DNA of 64,000 nucleotides, from the NCBI RefSeq assembly GCF_900112425.1, contig NZ_FOLP01000003.1:496001-560000 (forward strand), in the 5' to 3' direction. The notes under the pieces are model-generated. The model worked only from the letters and a program-made list of their open reading frames with translations, was not told where the DNA came from and did not search any database. This DNA comes from Variovorax sp. OK212 (GTDB taxonomy: Bacteria; Pseudomonadota; Gammaproteobacteria; Burkholderiales; Burkholderiaceae_C). Below, piece by piece: positions 9,655 through 19,176 of the stretch. Both the position numbers and the translations under genes were made by a program. Each line of letters begins with the position of its first letter. Position 1 is the stretch's first letter.

Positions 9655-11181
9655 ATGAAGAAGACAAGCCTTGCAACGCCCGTGGCCGCCGGCATTGCGC
9701 TGCTGCTGGGCGGCTGCGCGGTCGGACCCGACTATGCGCGGCCGGCGCTGAACCTGCCGGCCGGGTACACGGCCGCGCCACCTGTGTCCACAGAGGCCGA
9801 GGGCGTGCCCTTGCCGCGCATGTCGAGCGAACTCGACGTGCCGGCGCAGTGGTGGCAGGCCTTTCGCTCGGAGCCGCTGAACGCGCTGGTCGTGCAGAGC
9901 CTGGCGGGCAACCCGAACATCGAGGCCGCCGACGCCGCGCTGCGCGTGGCGCAGGAGAACGAGGCCGCCGACCGCGCGGCTTTCTGGCCCAGCGTGGCGG
10001 TGGGCTACACGCCCACGCGGCAACGCGTGGCCGGGGCGGTGGCGAGCCCGGTGGCGTCGAACGCGAACCTGTACACGCTGCACACGGCGCAGGTGACCGT
10101 GTCGTACACGCCCGACGTGTTCGGTGCCACGCGCCGCACGGCCGAAGGCGCGCAGGCGCAGACCGAGCAGCAACGCTTCCAGGCGCTGGCCGCGAGGCTC
10201 TCGCTGAGCAGCAACGTGGTGGCCGCCGCGATCACCGAGGCCTCGCTGCGCGCGCAGCAGCGCGCCACGCTGGCGATCGTCGCGGACCAGAAGGAAGTGC
10301 TGCGGGCCTACCGCCGGCAGCAGGCGCTGGGCCAGGTGTCGCTGGCCGATGTCGACGCGCAGGAGGCCTCGCTCGCCGCCACCGAGGCCACGCTGCCGCC
10401 GCTGGACAAGCAACTGGCCCAGCAGCGCAACCTGCTCGCCACGCTGGCGGGCCGCTACCCGAGCCAAGGCGTGGCGGCGCAGTTCGACCTGGAAGCCTTG
10501 CAACTGCCCGCCGAGCTGCCGCTCGCGCTGCCGTCCACGCTGGTCGAGCACCGGCCGGACGTGCGCGCGGCCGAGGCGCAGTTGCAGGCCGCGAGCGCGG
10601 CCATCGGCGTGGCGGTGGCCGCGCGCCTGCCCAATGTGACGCTGGGCGCCAACTACGGGTCTTCCGCGTACACGCTGTCGCAGCTGTTCAAGTCGTCGTC
10701 GCTGTTCTGGACTCTGGCGGGCAGCGTGACGCAGCCGGTGTTCGACGGCGGCGCGCTCAGGCACAAGGAAGCCGCGGCCCGCGCCGCGTTCGACCAGGCC
10801 GGCGCGCAGTACCGCGCCACGGTGCTCGGCGCGTTCCAGGACGTGGCCAACACGCTCGAGGCCATCGACGCCGACACCCGCACGCTGCAGGCGGCCCTGA
10901 AGTCGGAGCGCACCGCCTCGCAGAGCCTGGCGCGCACGCGCACGCAGGTGCGCCTGGGCGATGCCAGCGCGCTTGCGCTGCGCGTGGCGCAGCAGGCCCA
11001 GCAGCAGGCCCAGCTCAACCTGGTGCAGGCGCGCGCGCTGCGGCTGACGGACGCGGCCGCCCTCTTCCAGGCGCTGGGCGGCGGGTGGTGGAACGCCCCG
11101 CCGGCGCAGCTTGCGGACGCTTCCGTTTCAGTCCCAGCCTCCCTTTCTTCATCTTCCACCGCACCGACCGCAAAGCCATGA
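9655..11181 (+). CDS. Efflux outer-membrane factor lipoprotein (NodT/CusC-like)
   Basis: Trimeric outer-membrane channel of the RND system, 508 residues. The signal peptide ends in a lipobox LLLGGC with lipidated Cys21, followed by AVGPDYARP, the usual start of NodT-family proteins. Two repeated OEP domains contain long Ala/Gln-rich helices; the EHRPDVRAAEAQL segment is a family hallmark. An AGGAG ribosome site precedes the ATG at 9655. The stop overlaps the next start as ATGA, so the following ridA-like gene is translationally coupled. Confidence 0.93.
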   Translation: MKKTSLATPVAAGIALLLGGCAVGPDYARPALNLPAGYTAAPPVSTEAEGVPLPRMSSELDVPAQWWQAFRSEPLNALVVQSLAGNPNIEAADAALRVAQENEAADRAAFWPSVAVGYTPTRQRVAGAVASPVASNANLYTLHTAQVTVSYTPDVFGATRRTAEGAQAQTEQQRFQALAARLSLSSNVVAAAITEASLRAQQRATLAIVADQKEVLRAYRRQQALGQVSLADVDAQEASLAATEATLPPLDKQLAQQRNLLATLAGRYPSQGVAAQFDLEALQLPAELPLALPSTLVEHRPDVRAAEAQLQAASAAIGVAVAARLPNVTLGANYGSSAYTLSQLFKSSSLFWTLAGSVTQPVFDGGALRHKEAAARAAFDQAGAQYRATVLGAFQDVANTLEAIDADTRTLQAALKSERTASQSLARTRTQVRLGDASALALRVAQQAQQQAQLNLVQARALRLTDAAALFQALGGGWWNAPPAQLADASVSVPASLSSSSTAPTAKP

Positions 11182-11549
11182 ACATCCTTCGCCACGAGAT
11201 GGGCCCCCGCTTCAGCGAGATGGTGACCGTCGACCTGGGCACCGCCCGCCTGCTCTACCTGTCGGGCCAGGTGGCGGAGAACCCGTCGCTCGACATCACC
11301 GGGCAGACGCGCGAGATCCTGCATCACATCGACAGGATGCTCGCCACCCAGGGCGCGAGCAAGAACGACCTGGTGAGCGTGACCATCTACCTGCGCACCG
11401 TGGGCGACTACGCGGCCATGAACTCGGTGTGGGACGAATGGGTGCCGCCGGGCCACACGCCCGCGCGCGCCACGGTCGGCGCGAAGCTGATCGACTCGGA
11501 ATACCGCGTCGAGATCCAGGCCATCGCGGCCGTGGGCGCCGCGGCATGA
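11178..11549 (+). CDS. RidA family protein
   Basis: Cytosolic protein of 123 residues from the RidA/YjgF/Rid family, whose best-known members hydrolyse reactive enamine/imine intermediates made by PLP enzymes. LYLSGQVAENP near the N-terminus and the PARATVGAKL segment with the conserved arginine support the family; the usual C-terminal EIQAIA is present. Its start overlaps the outer-membrane factor stop and its stop overlaps the lipoprotein start, both as ATGA. A Rid protein as the fourth gene of a metal-efflux operon is not a standard arrangement. Confidence 0.9.
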   Translation: MNILRHEMGPRFSEMVTVDLGTARLLYLSGQVAENPSLDITGQTREILHHIDRMLATQGASKNDLVSVTIYLRTVGDYAAMNSVWDEWVPPGHTPARATVGAKLIDSEYRVEIQAIAAVGAAA

Positions 11550-11896
11550 CATCGCTGCGGCGCGCCGGCCTGCTGTGGGCGCTGGCGCTCGGCGGCTGTG
11601 CGTCCTTCGATGCGCATTCCCTGGACCGCGCGGCCGGCTGGCACGCGGCGCAGGTGGTGGCCGTGGGGCGTGCCGACGCGCTGGGGCGCTCGGCCGACCG
11701 GGACTGCGGCGGCTCGGGCGCGGAGGCCTACGTGGTCGTGCGCTACCGCAACGGCGGGGTGCACTCGCGCTCGCTGGGTACCTCGCGGTTGCCGCCGGGC
11801 GTGCCGCTCAGCGTTGGCGACGCGGTGTACGTGAACCTGCCCGAATGCAAGGTGACGCTGGCGCTGCCCGCCGAGGTGAGCCGCACACCGCGCTGA
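11546..11896 (+). CDS. Small putative lipoprotein, function unknown
   Basis: Protein of 116 residues with an N-terminal helix and lipobox LALGGC (Cys18), so probably a lipoprotein. The mature part contains two further cysteines (RDCGG and PECKV) that could form a disulfide, and a beta-rich core (AYVVVRYRNGGVHSRSL). I do not recognise the family. Translational coupling to the Rid gene makes it the last gene of the efflux operon, so a role near the efflux complex is possible but unproven. Confidence 0.8.
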   Translation: MTSLRRAGLLWALALGGCASFDAHSLDRAAGWHAAQVVAVGRADALGRSADRDCGGSGAEAYVVVRYRNGGVHSRSLGTSRLPPGVPLSVGDAVYVNLPECKVTLALPAEVSRTPR

Positions 11897-11921
11897 AGGC
11901 GGCGCGGGCGCCTGTGCCCCA

Positions 11922-11945
11922 CCAGCCTCGCCAGCCTCGCCAGCC
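11922..11945. repeat. 9-bp tandem repeat between convergent genes
   Basis: CCAGCCTCG occurs twice and then partially (CCAGCC) in the 57-base gap between the lipoprotein stop and the patatin stop. No T-rich terminator is seen here. Confidence 0.75.
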
Positions 11946-11953
11946 CGCTGCTG

Positions 11954-13027
11954 CTAGAGCGGCAGCAGCTCCACGGGCTGGCCCTTGCCCAGCCATTCCT
12001 CGAACTCGTCGGACAGCCGCTGCGCCTCGCGCGTCGCCTGGCCCCAGGCCGCGATGCGGGCCTGCGCATCGTTGGCGAAGCGGATGAAGTCCTTGCGGTC
12101 GGGCAGCTTGCCGTTGGGCAGCGAGCGCACCCAGTCGCGGTCGGGCGCCAGCACCACCATGCGGTCGAGGAAGCCGGTCGACTTGTGGCGCCAGCGCAGC
12201 CCCTTGTCGAGCCAGCCCGGCACCACCGCCTGCTGGAAGTGCGGGTACAGCACGATGCCGTCGTCGGCCGGCTGGTAGTCCAGGTGCAGGTGGTAGTCGG
12301 TGATGCCGCCGTCCCAGTAGGCGCCGCGCGGCGCGCCCGGAATGTCGTGCACCGCCGCCAGCAGGAACGGAATTGAACACGACGCCTGCAGCACCATGTT
12401 GAAGTTGGCCTCGCTCAGCGCATGCTGGCGGGTGCGGAGGTCGCGCGTGCCGAAGGGCAAGGCCGCGCCGGGCGTGGAGAACACGCAGCGCTCCAGCCAC
12501 GCGCCCAGGCTCTTGCGGTGCAGGCTGTTGGTGGCAAACGCCCCCAGGTAGCCGACCGGCGTGCGCGCCCTGCCCTCGCGCCCGAGGATGTGGCGCCCGC
12601 GCGAAGTCACCACGTGCAGCCGGTAGCGCGCGTGGTCCAGCACCTCGGCAATGCGACCGCCGTAGAACGCGTCGAGGCTTTCGGCGAAGCGCTCGCTGAG
12701 CTGGTGCGGGCTGAGCCGCTTCTGGCCTGGCGGCACTTCGAACTGCTGGTGCACGTAGTCGTGCTCGAAGCGCCCGAAGGCGGCGTCGGGGTCCGACAGG
12801 CAGGCCGTGGCCAGCCGCCACGCGCCGATCGACGCGCCCACCAGGTGCACCTGCTGGCTCGACTGCGTGAGCCAGCGCCCGAAGATGAAACGGTCGAGCG
12901 GCCCGAGGATCAGTCCCTTGGGCCCGCCGGCCGCACCGGGGATGGTGCGCACGTCCTGCGGGCGCAGGCCGTTCTGCTCGATGTGCTTGCGGGCCGCGGG
13001 GCCGGCGTAGATGCGCAGGGCTTTCAT
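11954..13027 (-). CDS. Patatin-like phospholipase family protein
   Basis: Predicted lipid acyl hydrolase of 357 residues. It has the patatin serine elbow GASIG with nucleophile Ser66, an upstream Gly-rich oxyanion segment (PGAAGGPKG), and the catalytic Asp239 in YWDGGITDY. No signal peptide is seen, so it should act inside the cell. Its ATG overlaps the stop of the PIN-toxin gene (ATGA), so it is co-translated with a toxin-antitoxin pair. Related proteins are common in Burkholderiales without known physiology; the coupling raises the question of a membrane-damaging effector. Confidence 0.9.
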   Translation of the reverse strand: MKALRIYAGPAARKHIEQNGLRPQDVRTIPGAAGGPKGLILGPLDRFIFGRWLTQSSQQVHLVGASIGAWRLATACLSDPDAAFGRFEHDYVHQQFEVPPGQKRLSPHQLSERFAESLDAFYGGRIAEVLDHARYRLHVVTSRGRHILGREGRARTPVGYLGAFATNSLHRKSLGAWLERCVFSTPGAALPFGTRDLRTRQHALSEANFNMVLQASCSIPFLLAAVHDIPGAPRGAYWDGGITDYHLHLDYQPADDGIVLYPHFQQAVVPGWLDKGLRWRHKSTGFLDRMVVLAPDRDWVRSLPNGKLPDRKDFIRFANDAQARIAAWGQATREAQRLSDEFEEWLGKGQPVELLPL

Positions 13028-13437
13028 GCCTTGGCGGTCTCGAAGGGATTGATGACTGGCACCCCGAAACCGGCAAAGTCGGCCACGTTGCGCGTCACCA
13101 CGGTGAGTTGGTGCTGCTTTGCGGTCGCCGCGATCATGGCGTCTTCATAAAGAGTGTCCGAACTGCGGTGCATGAGCCTGGCCCAGAGCCTGAAAGTGGC
13201 CGCGTCCATCGGCAGCACGTTGTAGGAAGCGGCGACCAGCGCCAGCCAGCGTTCGATCTCGTCGGCTTTCGCCGGGTCCTGGTCGCGGGTGATTTCGATG
13301 CCGATCTGGATCTCGCCGAGCGTCACCGCCGACAGATTCAGCTCGTTGTCGGCGATGGGAGCGAACCATGCGAGAACCGCGCCATGGGGGCGCGGCCGGC
13401 GCAGTTCCGAAATGACGTTGGTGTCGAGCAGATACAT
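13024..13437 (-). CDS. PIN-domain ribonuclease toxin (VapC/FitB-like)
   Basis: Toxin of a type II toxin-antitoxin pair, 137 residues. The PIN fold is shown by YLLDTNVISEL with Asp5, a middle acidic segment (SAVTLGEIQIGIE), and the distal LYEDAMIAATA and TVVTRNVADF motifs. These acidic residues bind the metal needed for RNA cleavage. The start at 13437 is chosen because it places the LLDTN motif at the N-terminus; longer reading upstream runs into the antitoxin gene. The gap to the antitoxin is 13 bases and the stop overlaps the patatin start. Confidence 0.93.
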   Translation of the reverse strand: MYLLDTNVISELRRPRPHGAVLAWFAPIADNELNLSAVTLGEIQIGIEITRDQDPAKADEIERWLALVAASYNVLPMDAATFRLWARLMHRSSDTLYEDAMIAATAKQHQLTVVTRNVADFAGFGVPVINPFETAKA

Positions 13438-13450
13438 GCGGATGCGCGCC

Positions 13451-13708
13451 TCAGCCCATCGGCTCGATGCGGCGCCTGCGCGCGCCGCCGCGCTGGGGCA
13501 CGAGGAACTCGGTGCGCGCGTCGTCGGACAGCAGCAATTCCTTGAAGGATGGTTGCGCCGCGCTGTGCAGTCGCCGCCACTCGGCGGCGGGCACCAGCAC
13601 AGCCGCTTCGGCGCCACGCTTGGTCACCATTTGCGGCCCGTCGCTGAGACAGGCCTCGAGAAATTCGCTGAAACGCGCTTTCGCGTCTTGGACAGGCCAG
13701 CTTTTCAT
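13451..13708 (-). CDS. Phd/YefM-type antitoxin
   Basis: Antitoxin of 85 residues. The N-terminus (MKSWPVQDAKARFSEFLEAC) and GPQMVTKRGAEAAVLVPAAEW match the Phd/YefM DNA-binding domain. The basic, Arg-rich C-terminus (ARRRRIEP) should neutralise the toxin. The ATG at 13708 has GGGGTGAT six bases upstream; a GTG three codons earlier is the alternative. Antitoxins of this class usually repress their own operon, and paired ACTAGT palindromes lie just upstream. Confidence 0.92.
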   Translation of the reverse strand: MKSWPVQDAKARFSEFLEACLSDGPQMVTKRGAEAAVLVPAAEWRRLHSAAQPSFKELLLSDDARTEFLVPQRGGARRRRIEPMG

Positions 13709-13724
13709 GGCGATCACCCCATCA

Positions 13725-13744
13725 GACTAGTTGACTGACTAGTT
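13725..13744. promoter_or_regulatory. Candidate antitoxin operator: two ACTAGT palindromes 12 bp apart
   Basis: GACTAGTT-GACT-GACTAGTT lies 17-36 bases upstream of the antitoxin ATG. Each half holds the palindrome ACTAGT and their centres are 12 bases apart, one helical turn. Phd/YefM proteins are known to bind paired hexamer palindromes at such spacing. Confidence 0.55.
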
Positions 13745-13777
13745 TAATGCGATGACCGCCGCGCTGCGCGAAGCAGG

Positions 13778-16153
<2,376 letters not shown>

Positions 16154-16232
16154 GCTTGAGCGCGTCCCTGGCAAAGCGCGGGAGTTTGCCATAGGCGCGG
16201 ACGGCCTCCGCCCGCGCGCCCCGCCGGGGGTG

Positions 16233-17228
16233 TTACAGCATGCTTTCGGCTTCGGGCCGGGTGCTCGGCGGCTCGGGCGCGACGGCCTTGCACGGCACCA
16301 CCAGCCGCACGCACAGCCCGTACGGCGCCAAGCGCATGATGTCGAGCTCGCCGCCGATGGCCTCGGCGCGCGAATGCATGCTGCGCAGGCCCTTGCCCAA
16401 GTGGCCCGGCACCGCCAGGTCGGGCGATCCGCCGGCCTGTGCCTGCATGCCGCGGCCGTCGTCGCGCACTTCGACGGCCAGCGCCCGCCCCCGGTCCAGC
16501 GCGGCAATGCGCAGCTCCACGCGCTTGGCGCGGGAATGGCGCAGCGCGTTGGACAAGGCCTCCTGCGCCACGCGGCAGACCTGCGTGGCGGTCTCGGGCG
16601 GCAGGTCCAGCGCCTGGGCCTCGGGCGCGATGTTCCATTCCAGGACGATGCCCATGCGCTCGAAGGCCGGGCGCAGGCGGTAGCGCAGGTGGCCCAGCCG
16701 TTCGAGCACGGTGGCGTTGCTCTGGTCGTCCAGGTCGTCGACCGTCATCTGGAGTTCGAGCAGGCAGGCCTGCAGCGCCATGGCCAGGCTGTCGGGACCG
16801 CTGGACTTGGGGTCCTGGCTTGCCAGCAAGGCCACCAGGCGGGAGCCGACGCCGTCGTGCAGGTCGTTGGCGATGCGCCGGCGCTCGTCCATCACGGCGC
16901 GCACCTGCCGCAGCCGCGCGCCGCGGCGCTGGGCGAGGTACCAGATGCTGAGGATCATGCCCAGCACCAGCACGTTGATCACCTGCAGGGCCCAGAAAGT
17001 GAATGGCATGTCATCCGCCATGACGCTGAAGGCCGAGGTGGCCCGGATCACCTGCGCCGCCACCGGCGTCAGGTGGAGTGCCCCGGCCAGCCCGGCCCAC
17101 ATGAGCACGCGCCGGCGCGAGATCCGCGTGCGCAGCCACATCAGCAGCAGTCCCCAGGTTCCGACCGACAGCCACACGAACTGGTCTTCCAGGAGGTGCG
17201 GTAGGTGAAGGACCTGCGGCGACAGCAT
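16233..17228 (-). CDS. Sensor histidine kinase, NarX/HisKA_3 type
   Basis: Membrane kinase of 331 residues. Three or four hydrophobic helices span about residues 15-100 with almost no periplasmic domain, so it may sense a membrane-borne signal. The HisKA_3 dimerisation helix carries His124 in RRIANDLHDGVG, and the ATPase domain has EVRDDGRGM and LGKGLRSMHSRAE. Its ATG lies 8 bases after the stop of the LuxR-type response regulator gene, so the two form one operon. The signal is unknown. The divergent neighbours encode secreted low-complexity proteins. Confidence 0.9.
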   Translation of the reverse strand: MLSPQVLHLPHLLEDQFVWLSVGTWGLLLMWLRTRISRRRVLMWAGLAGALHLTPVAAQVIRATSAFSVMADDMPFTFWALQVINVLVLGMILSIWYLAQRRGARLRQVRAVMDERRRIANDLHDGVGSRLVALLASQDPKSSGPDSLAMALQACLLELQMTVDDLDDQSNATVLERLGHLRYRLRPAFERMGIVLEWNIAPEAQALDLPPETATQVCRVAQEALSNALRHSRAKRVELRIAALDRGRALAVEVRDDGRGMQAQAGGSPDLAVPGHLGKGLRSMHSRAEAIGGELDIMRLAPYGLCVRLVVPCKAVAPEPPSTRPEAESML

Positions 17229-17236
17229 GTGACGGC

Positions 17237-18031
17237 CTATAAAAGACCCCGGTGAGACGCAAAGCTCACCGCCTGCGCACGTGTGTGGGCGTGCAGTTTC
17301 CTGTAAATATTCTTGACGTGGGCGTTGACGGTCTGGGCGCTGATGGTGAGCTGCAGCGCGATCTCCTCTGTAACGTACCCCGTCGCTACAAGTCGCAACA
17401 CTTCTCGCTCACGCGCGGATAACGTCGCCTTGCTTTCCGGCGGGCGCACCGGGTTCACATTGGTGCGCTTGTGATCGAGGTGCACCAGCAGCCGGCGCGC
17501 CAGCCGCGGCGTGATGGCCGCGCCGCCGTTGACGACCTGCAGCACGGCCTGCGCATAGCTCTGGAACCACGCGTTCTTGACCAGGTAGCCGGAGGCGCCG
17601 AGTTCGAAGGCGTGCAGCACCTGGGGTTCGTCCTCGAGCGCGGAGATGACGATGATCTCGGCCGCGCTGCGGTGGCGCTTGGCCTCCTCGATCAGCTCGA
17701 ATCCGCTGCCGTCGCCCAGGCGGATGTCCACCATGAGCACGTCGAATTCATGCTGCATCAGCAGGCGCCGGCCTTCGCGCAAGGTACCGGCCTGCCCTTC
17801 GAGCTGGATGCGCAGGTCGCCCAGCAGTTCCTGGGCAATGACGCGGCGCACGAAGGGGTCGTCGTCCACCAAGAGAACGCGTACCGGTTTGGTTTCCTGG
17901 CCGGTCAGGAAATCCGGCCAGGGAAGAGTGTCGGCGGACGGTGAGAGCAACCCACCGAACTGCCCGGGATTGGAGTATTTCCTAGCCCCGGTACCAACGT
18001 CTGTCAACGAAATGTCGAGATCGCTTTCCAT
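17237..18031 (-). CDS. NarL/LuxR-type response regulator with N-terminal extension
   Basis: Regulator of 264 residues. The receiver domain starts only at about residue 48 (KPVRVLLVDDDPFVRR); Asp102 in LMVDIRLGDGSG is the phosphorylation site and LVKNAW carries the conserved lysine. The LuxR helix-turn-helix is at the C-terminus (LSAREREVLRLVATGYVTEEIA, NAHVKNIYRKL). About 48 residues before the receiver have no recognised domain; the start could lie further in, but the frame has an ATG at 18031. It is divergent from the secreted-protein cluster across a 381-base gap, making it a candidate regulator of that cluster. Confidence 0.9.
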   Translation of the reverse strand: MESDLDISLTDVGTGARKYSNPGQFGGLLSPSADTLPWPDFLTGQETKPVRVLLVDDDPFVRRVIAQELLGDLRIQLEGQAGTLREGRRLLMQHEFDVLMVDIRLGDGSGFELIEEAKRHRSAAEIIVISALEDEPQVLHAFELGASGYLVKNAWFQSYAQAVLQVVNGGAAITPRLARRLLVHLDHKRTNVNPVRPPESKATLSAREREVLRLVATGYVTEEIALQLTISAQTVNAHVKNIYRKLHAHTRAQAVSFASHRGLL

Positions 18032-18412
18032 TCCAACCCCTTTGTGACAATTAAAGCTCCGTGTTCGTGTCCAAAAGTTAATTCATTTCTACTCAGATTT
18101 CGGACTTCGGTTTTTTTGATTACTTCGGTTGCATTTTGTTTCTGATGGCCGGGTATGTCCAACGAAAGTTGTAGTTTTTACATCTTTCTTCGGATGGTGA
18201 ATCGGTTTCTTGTGACCACACGCAACCTCGTCTTCCATGCCTTTCGCCATAGCCTCGCACTACCCAGAGCAGGGCATTTTTCATTCGCGACTCGACGCAG
18301 AAACTGCACCTCGGTCGTCGCAGAAACATTCGATTCGGCGTCAAAGACCGCGAACTGAGGGCCGGAGGGGCCGGTCCTCGGATGTGTTCCACAAATCCTT
18401 AGAGGCAGCATC
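18032..18412. promoter_or_regulatory. AT-richer intergenic region between two-component system and secreted-protein cluster
   Basis: This 381-base gap has visibly lower GC content than its surroundings, with T-rich runs such as CGGTTTTTTTGATTACTTCGG. No convincing gene is seen: two short overlapping frames at 18120-18392 have no ribosome site and no family features. It must hold the divergent promoters for the response regulator and the first secreted-protein gene. A GAGG ribosome site precedes the latter. Confidence 0.6.
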
Positions 18413-19102
18413 ATGAAGAAGACTCTCATCGCGATCGCAGTGGTTCTGGTTGGCGGCGTTGCTTCGGCAACCGGCAGCTCGGCCATCGCAGCCACGTCCA
18501 CCACGACGGGCTCGTCCAGCTCGGCCGGCTCCACGGCCGCCAGCTCCGGAACGGGCAGTGCACTGAGCTACAACGCCGCGAACTCCAGCTCGTCGGCCAA
18601 CGCCAGCGCAGCAGGCAGCGCATTCGCCGTTCCGGGCTTCGCCATCGGTGGCGCCTCGACCCACGGCGCCGCCACCACCACGGGCGGCGTGACCAGCATC
18701 GCTGTCACGACGGGCAACGGCCTGGCCATCGGCGGCGCGAACGCGTCGGCCAATGCGACCTCGGCCGGGGCCGCCAACTATTCCGCCGGCGGCTCGACCC
18801 ATGTGGCCGGCAGCGTTGGCGGTGCTTCTGCCTCGACCACCAACAACACGGCCGCAACGGCCGCCGGCCCTGGCGGCGGTCTCGCCGTGGTGACGCGCAC
18901 CTCGACCACGACCGCGGGCTACAACGCCACGTCGGGCGCCATCAACGGCCCGATCAACGGCACCAGCACCACGGCAAACGCAGGCTCGACCGGCGGCTCC
19001 TTCGGTGTCAGCAACTTCGCCTTCGGCAATGCAGCGGGCTTCACCAACGGTGGCGGCACCGCCGGCGCCGGCACCGCGACCTCGACCGCATCGGCTCCCT
19101 GA
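18413..19102 (+). CDS. Exported Ser/Thr/Gly/Ala/Asn-rich low-complexity protein, unknown
   Basis: Protein of 229 residues with a clear signal peptide (MKKTLIAIAVVLVGGVASA) and a mature part made almost only of small and polar residues, with no Cys, no Trp and very few charged residues. Loose repeats are visible, for example FAVPGFAIGGAS and FGVSNFAFGNAAG, with many TTTGG and NGTST stretches. Such composition is found in surface fibres, amyloid-like subunits and glycosylated adhesins, but I recognise no family. It is the first of three consecutive genes for exported proteins, divergent from a LuxR-type two-component system. A strong hairpin follows it before the next gene. Confidence 0.8.
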   Translation: MKKTLIAIAVVLVGGVASATGSSAIAATSTTTGSSSSAGSTAASSGTGSALSYNAANSSSSANASAAGSAFAVPGFAIGGASTHGAATTTGGVTSIAVTTGNGLAIGGANASANATSAGAANYSAGGSTHVAGSVGGASASTTNNTAATAAGPGGGLAVVTRTSTTTAGYNATSGAINGPINGTSTTANAGSTGGSFGVSNFAFGNAAGFTNGGGTAGAGTATSTASAP

Positions 19103-19132
19103 ACGCCTGCACGCACCGGTTGTTGCACTCAT

Positions 19133-19155
19133 GGGGAGGGGCCCAGCCCCTCCCC
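19133..19155 (+). terminator. Intercistronic hairpin after the first secreted-protein gene
   Basis: GGGGAGGGGC-CCA-GCCCCTCCCC forms a perfect 10-base stem with a 3-base loop, 30 bases after one stop and 21 before the next ATG. There is no T-run, so it may be an RNA-stabilising or attenuating hairpin rather than a full terminator. Confidence 0.7.
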
Positions 19156-19176
19156 GGTCATCAAAGGAGACGAAAA

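Noticed and set aside
6302..9781. Very long open frame antisense to the RND pump gene (over 1100 codons)
   Set aside because: It is His/Arg/Gln-rich, has no family features and mirrors the codon bias of the real gene; such antisense frames are expected at this GC content.
13438..13617. Longer N-terminus for the PIN toxin
   Set aside because: It would overlap most of the antitoxin gene and push the LLDTN motif away from the N-terminus, where it belongs in PIN toxins.
18120..18392. Two short overlapping frames in the leader of the secreted-protein cluster
   Set aside because: No ribosome site, no signal peptide or domain, and composition unlike neighbouring genes; treated as non-coding promoter region.
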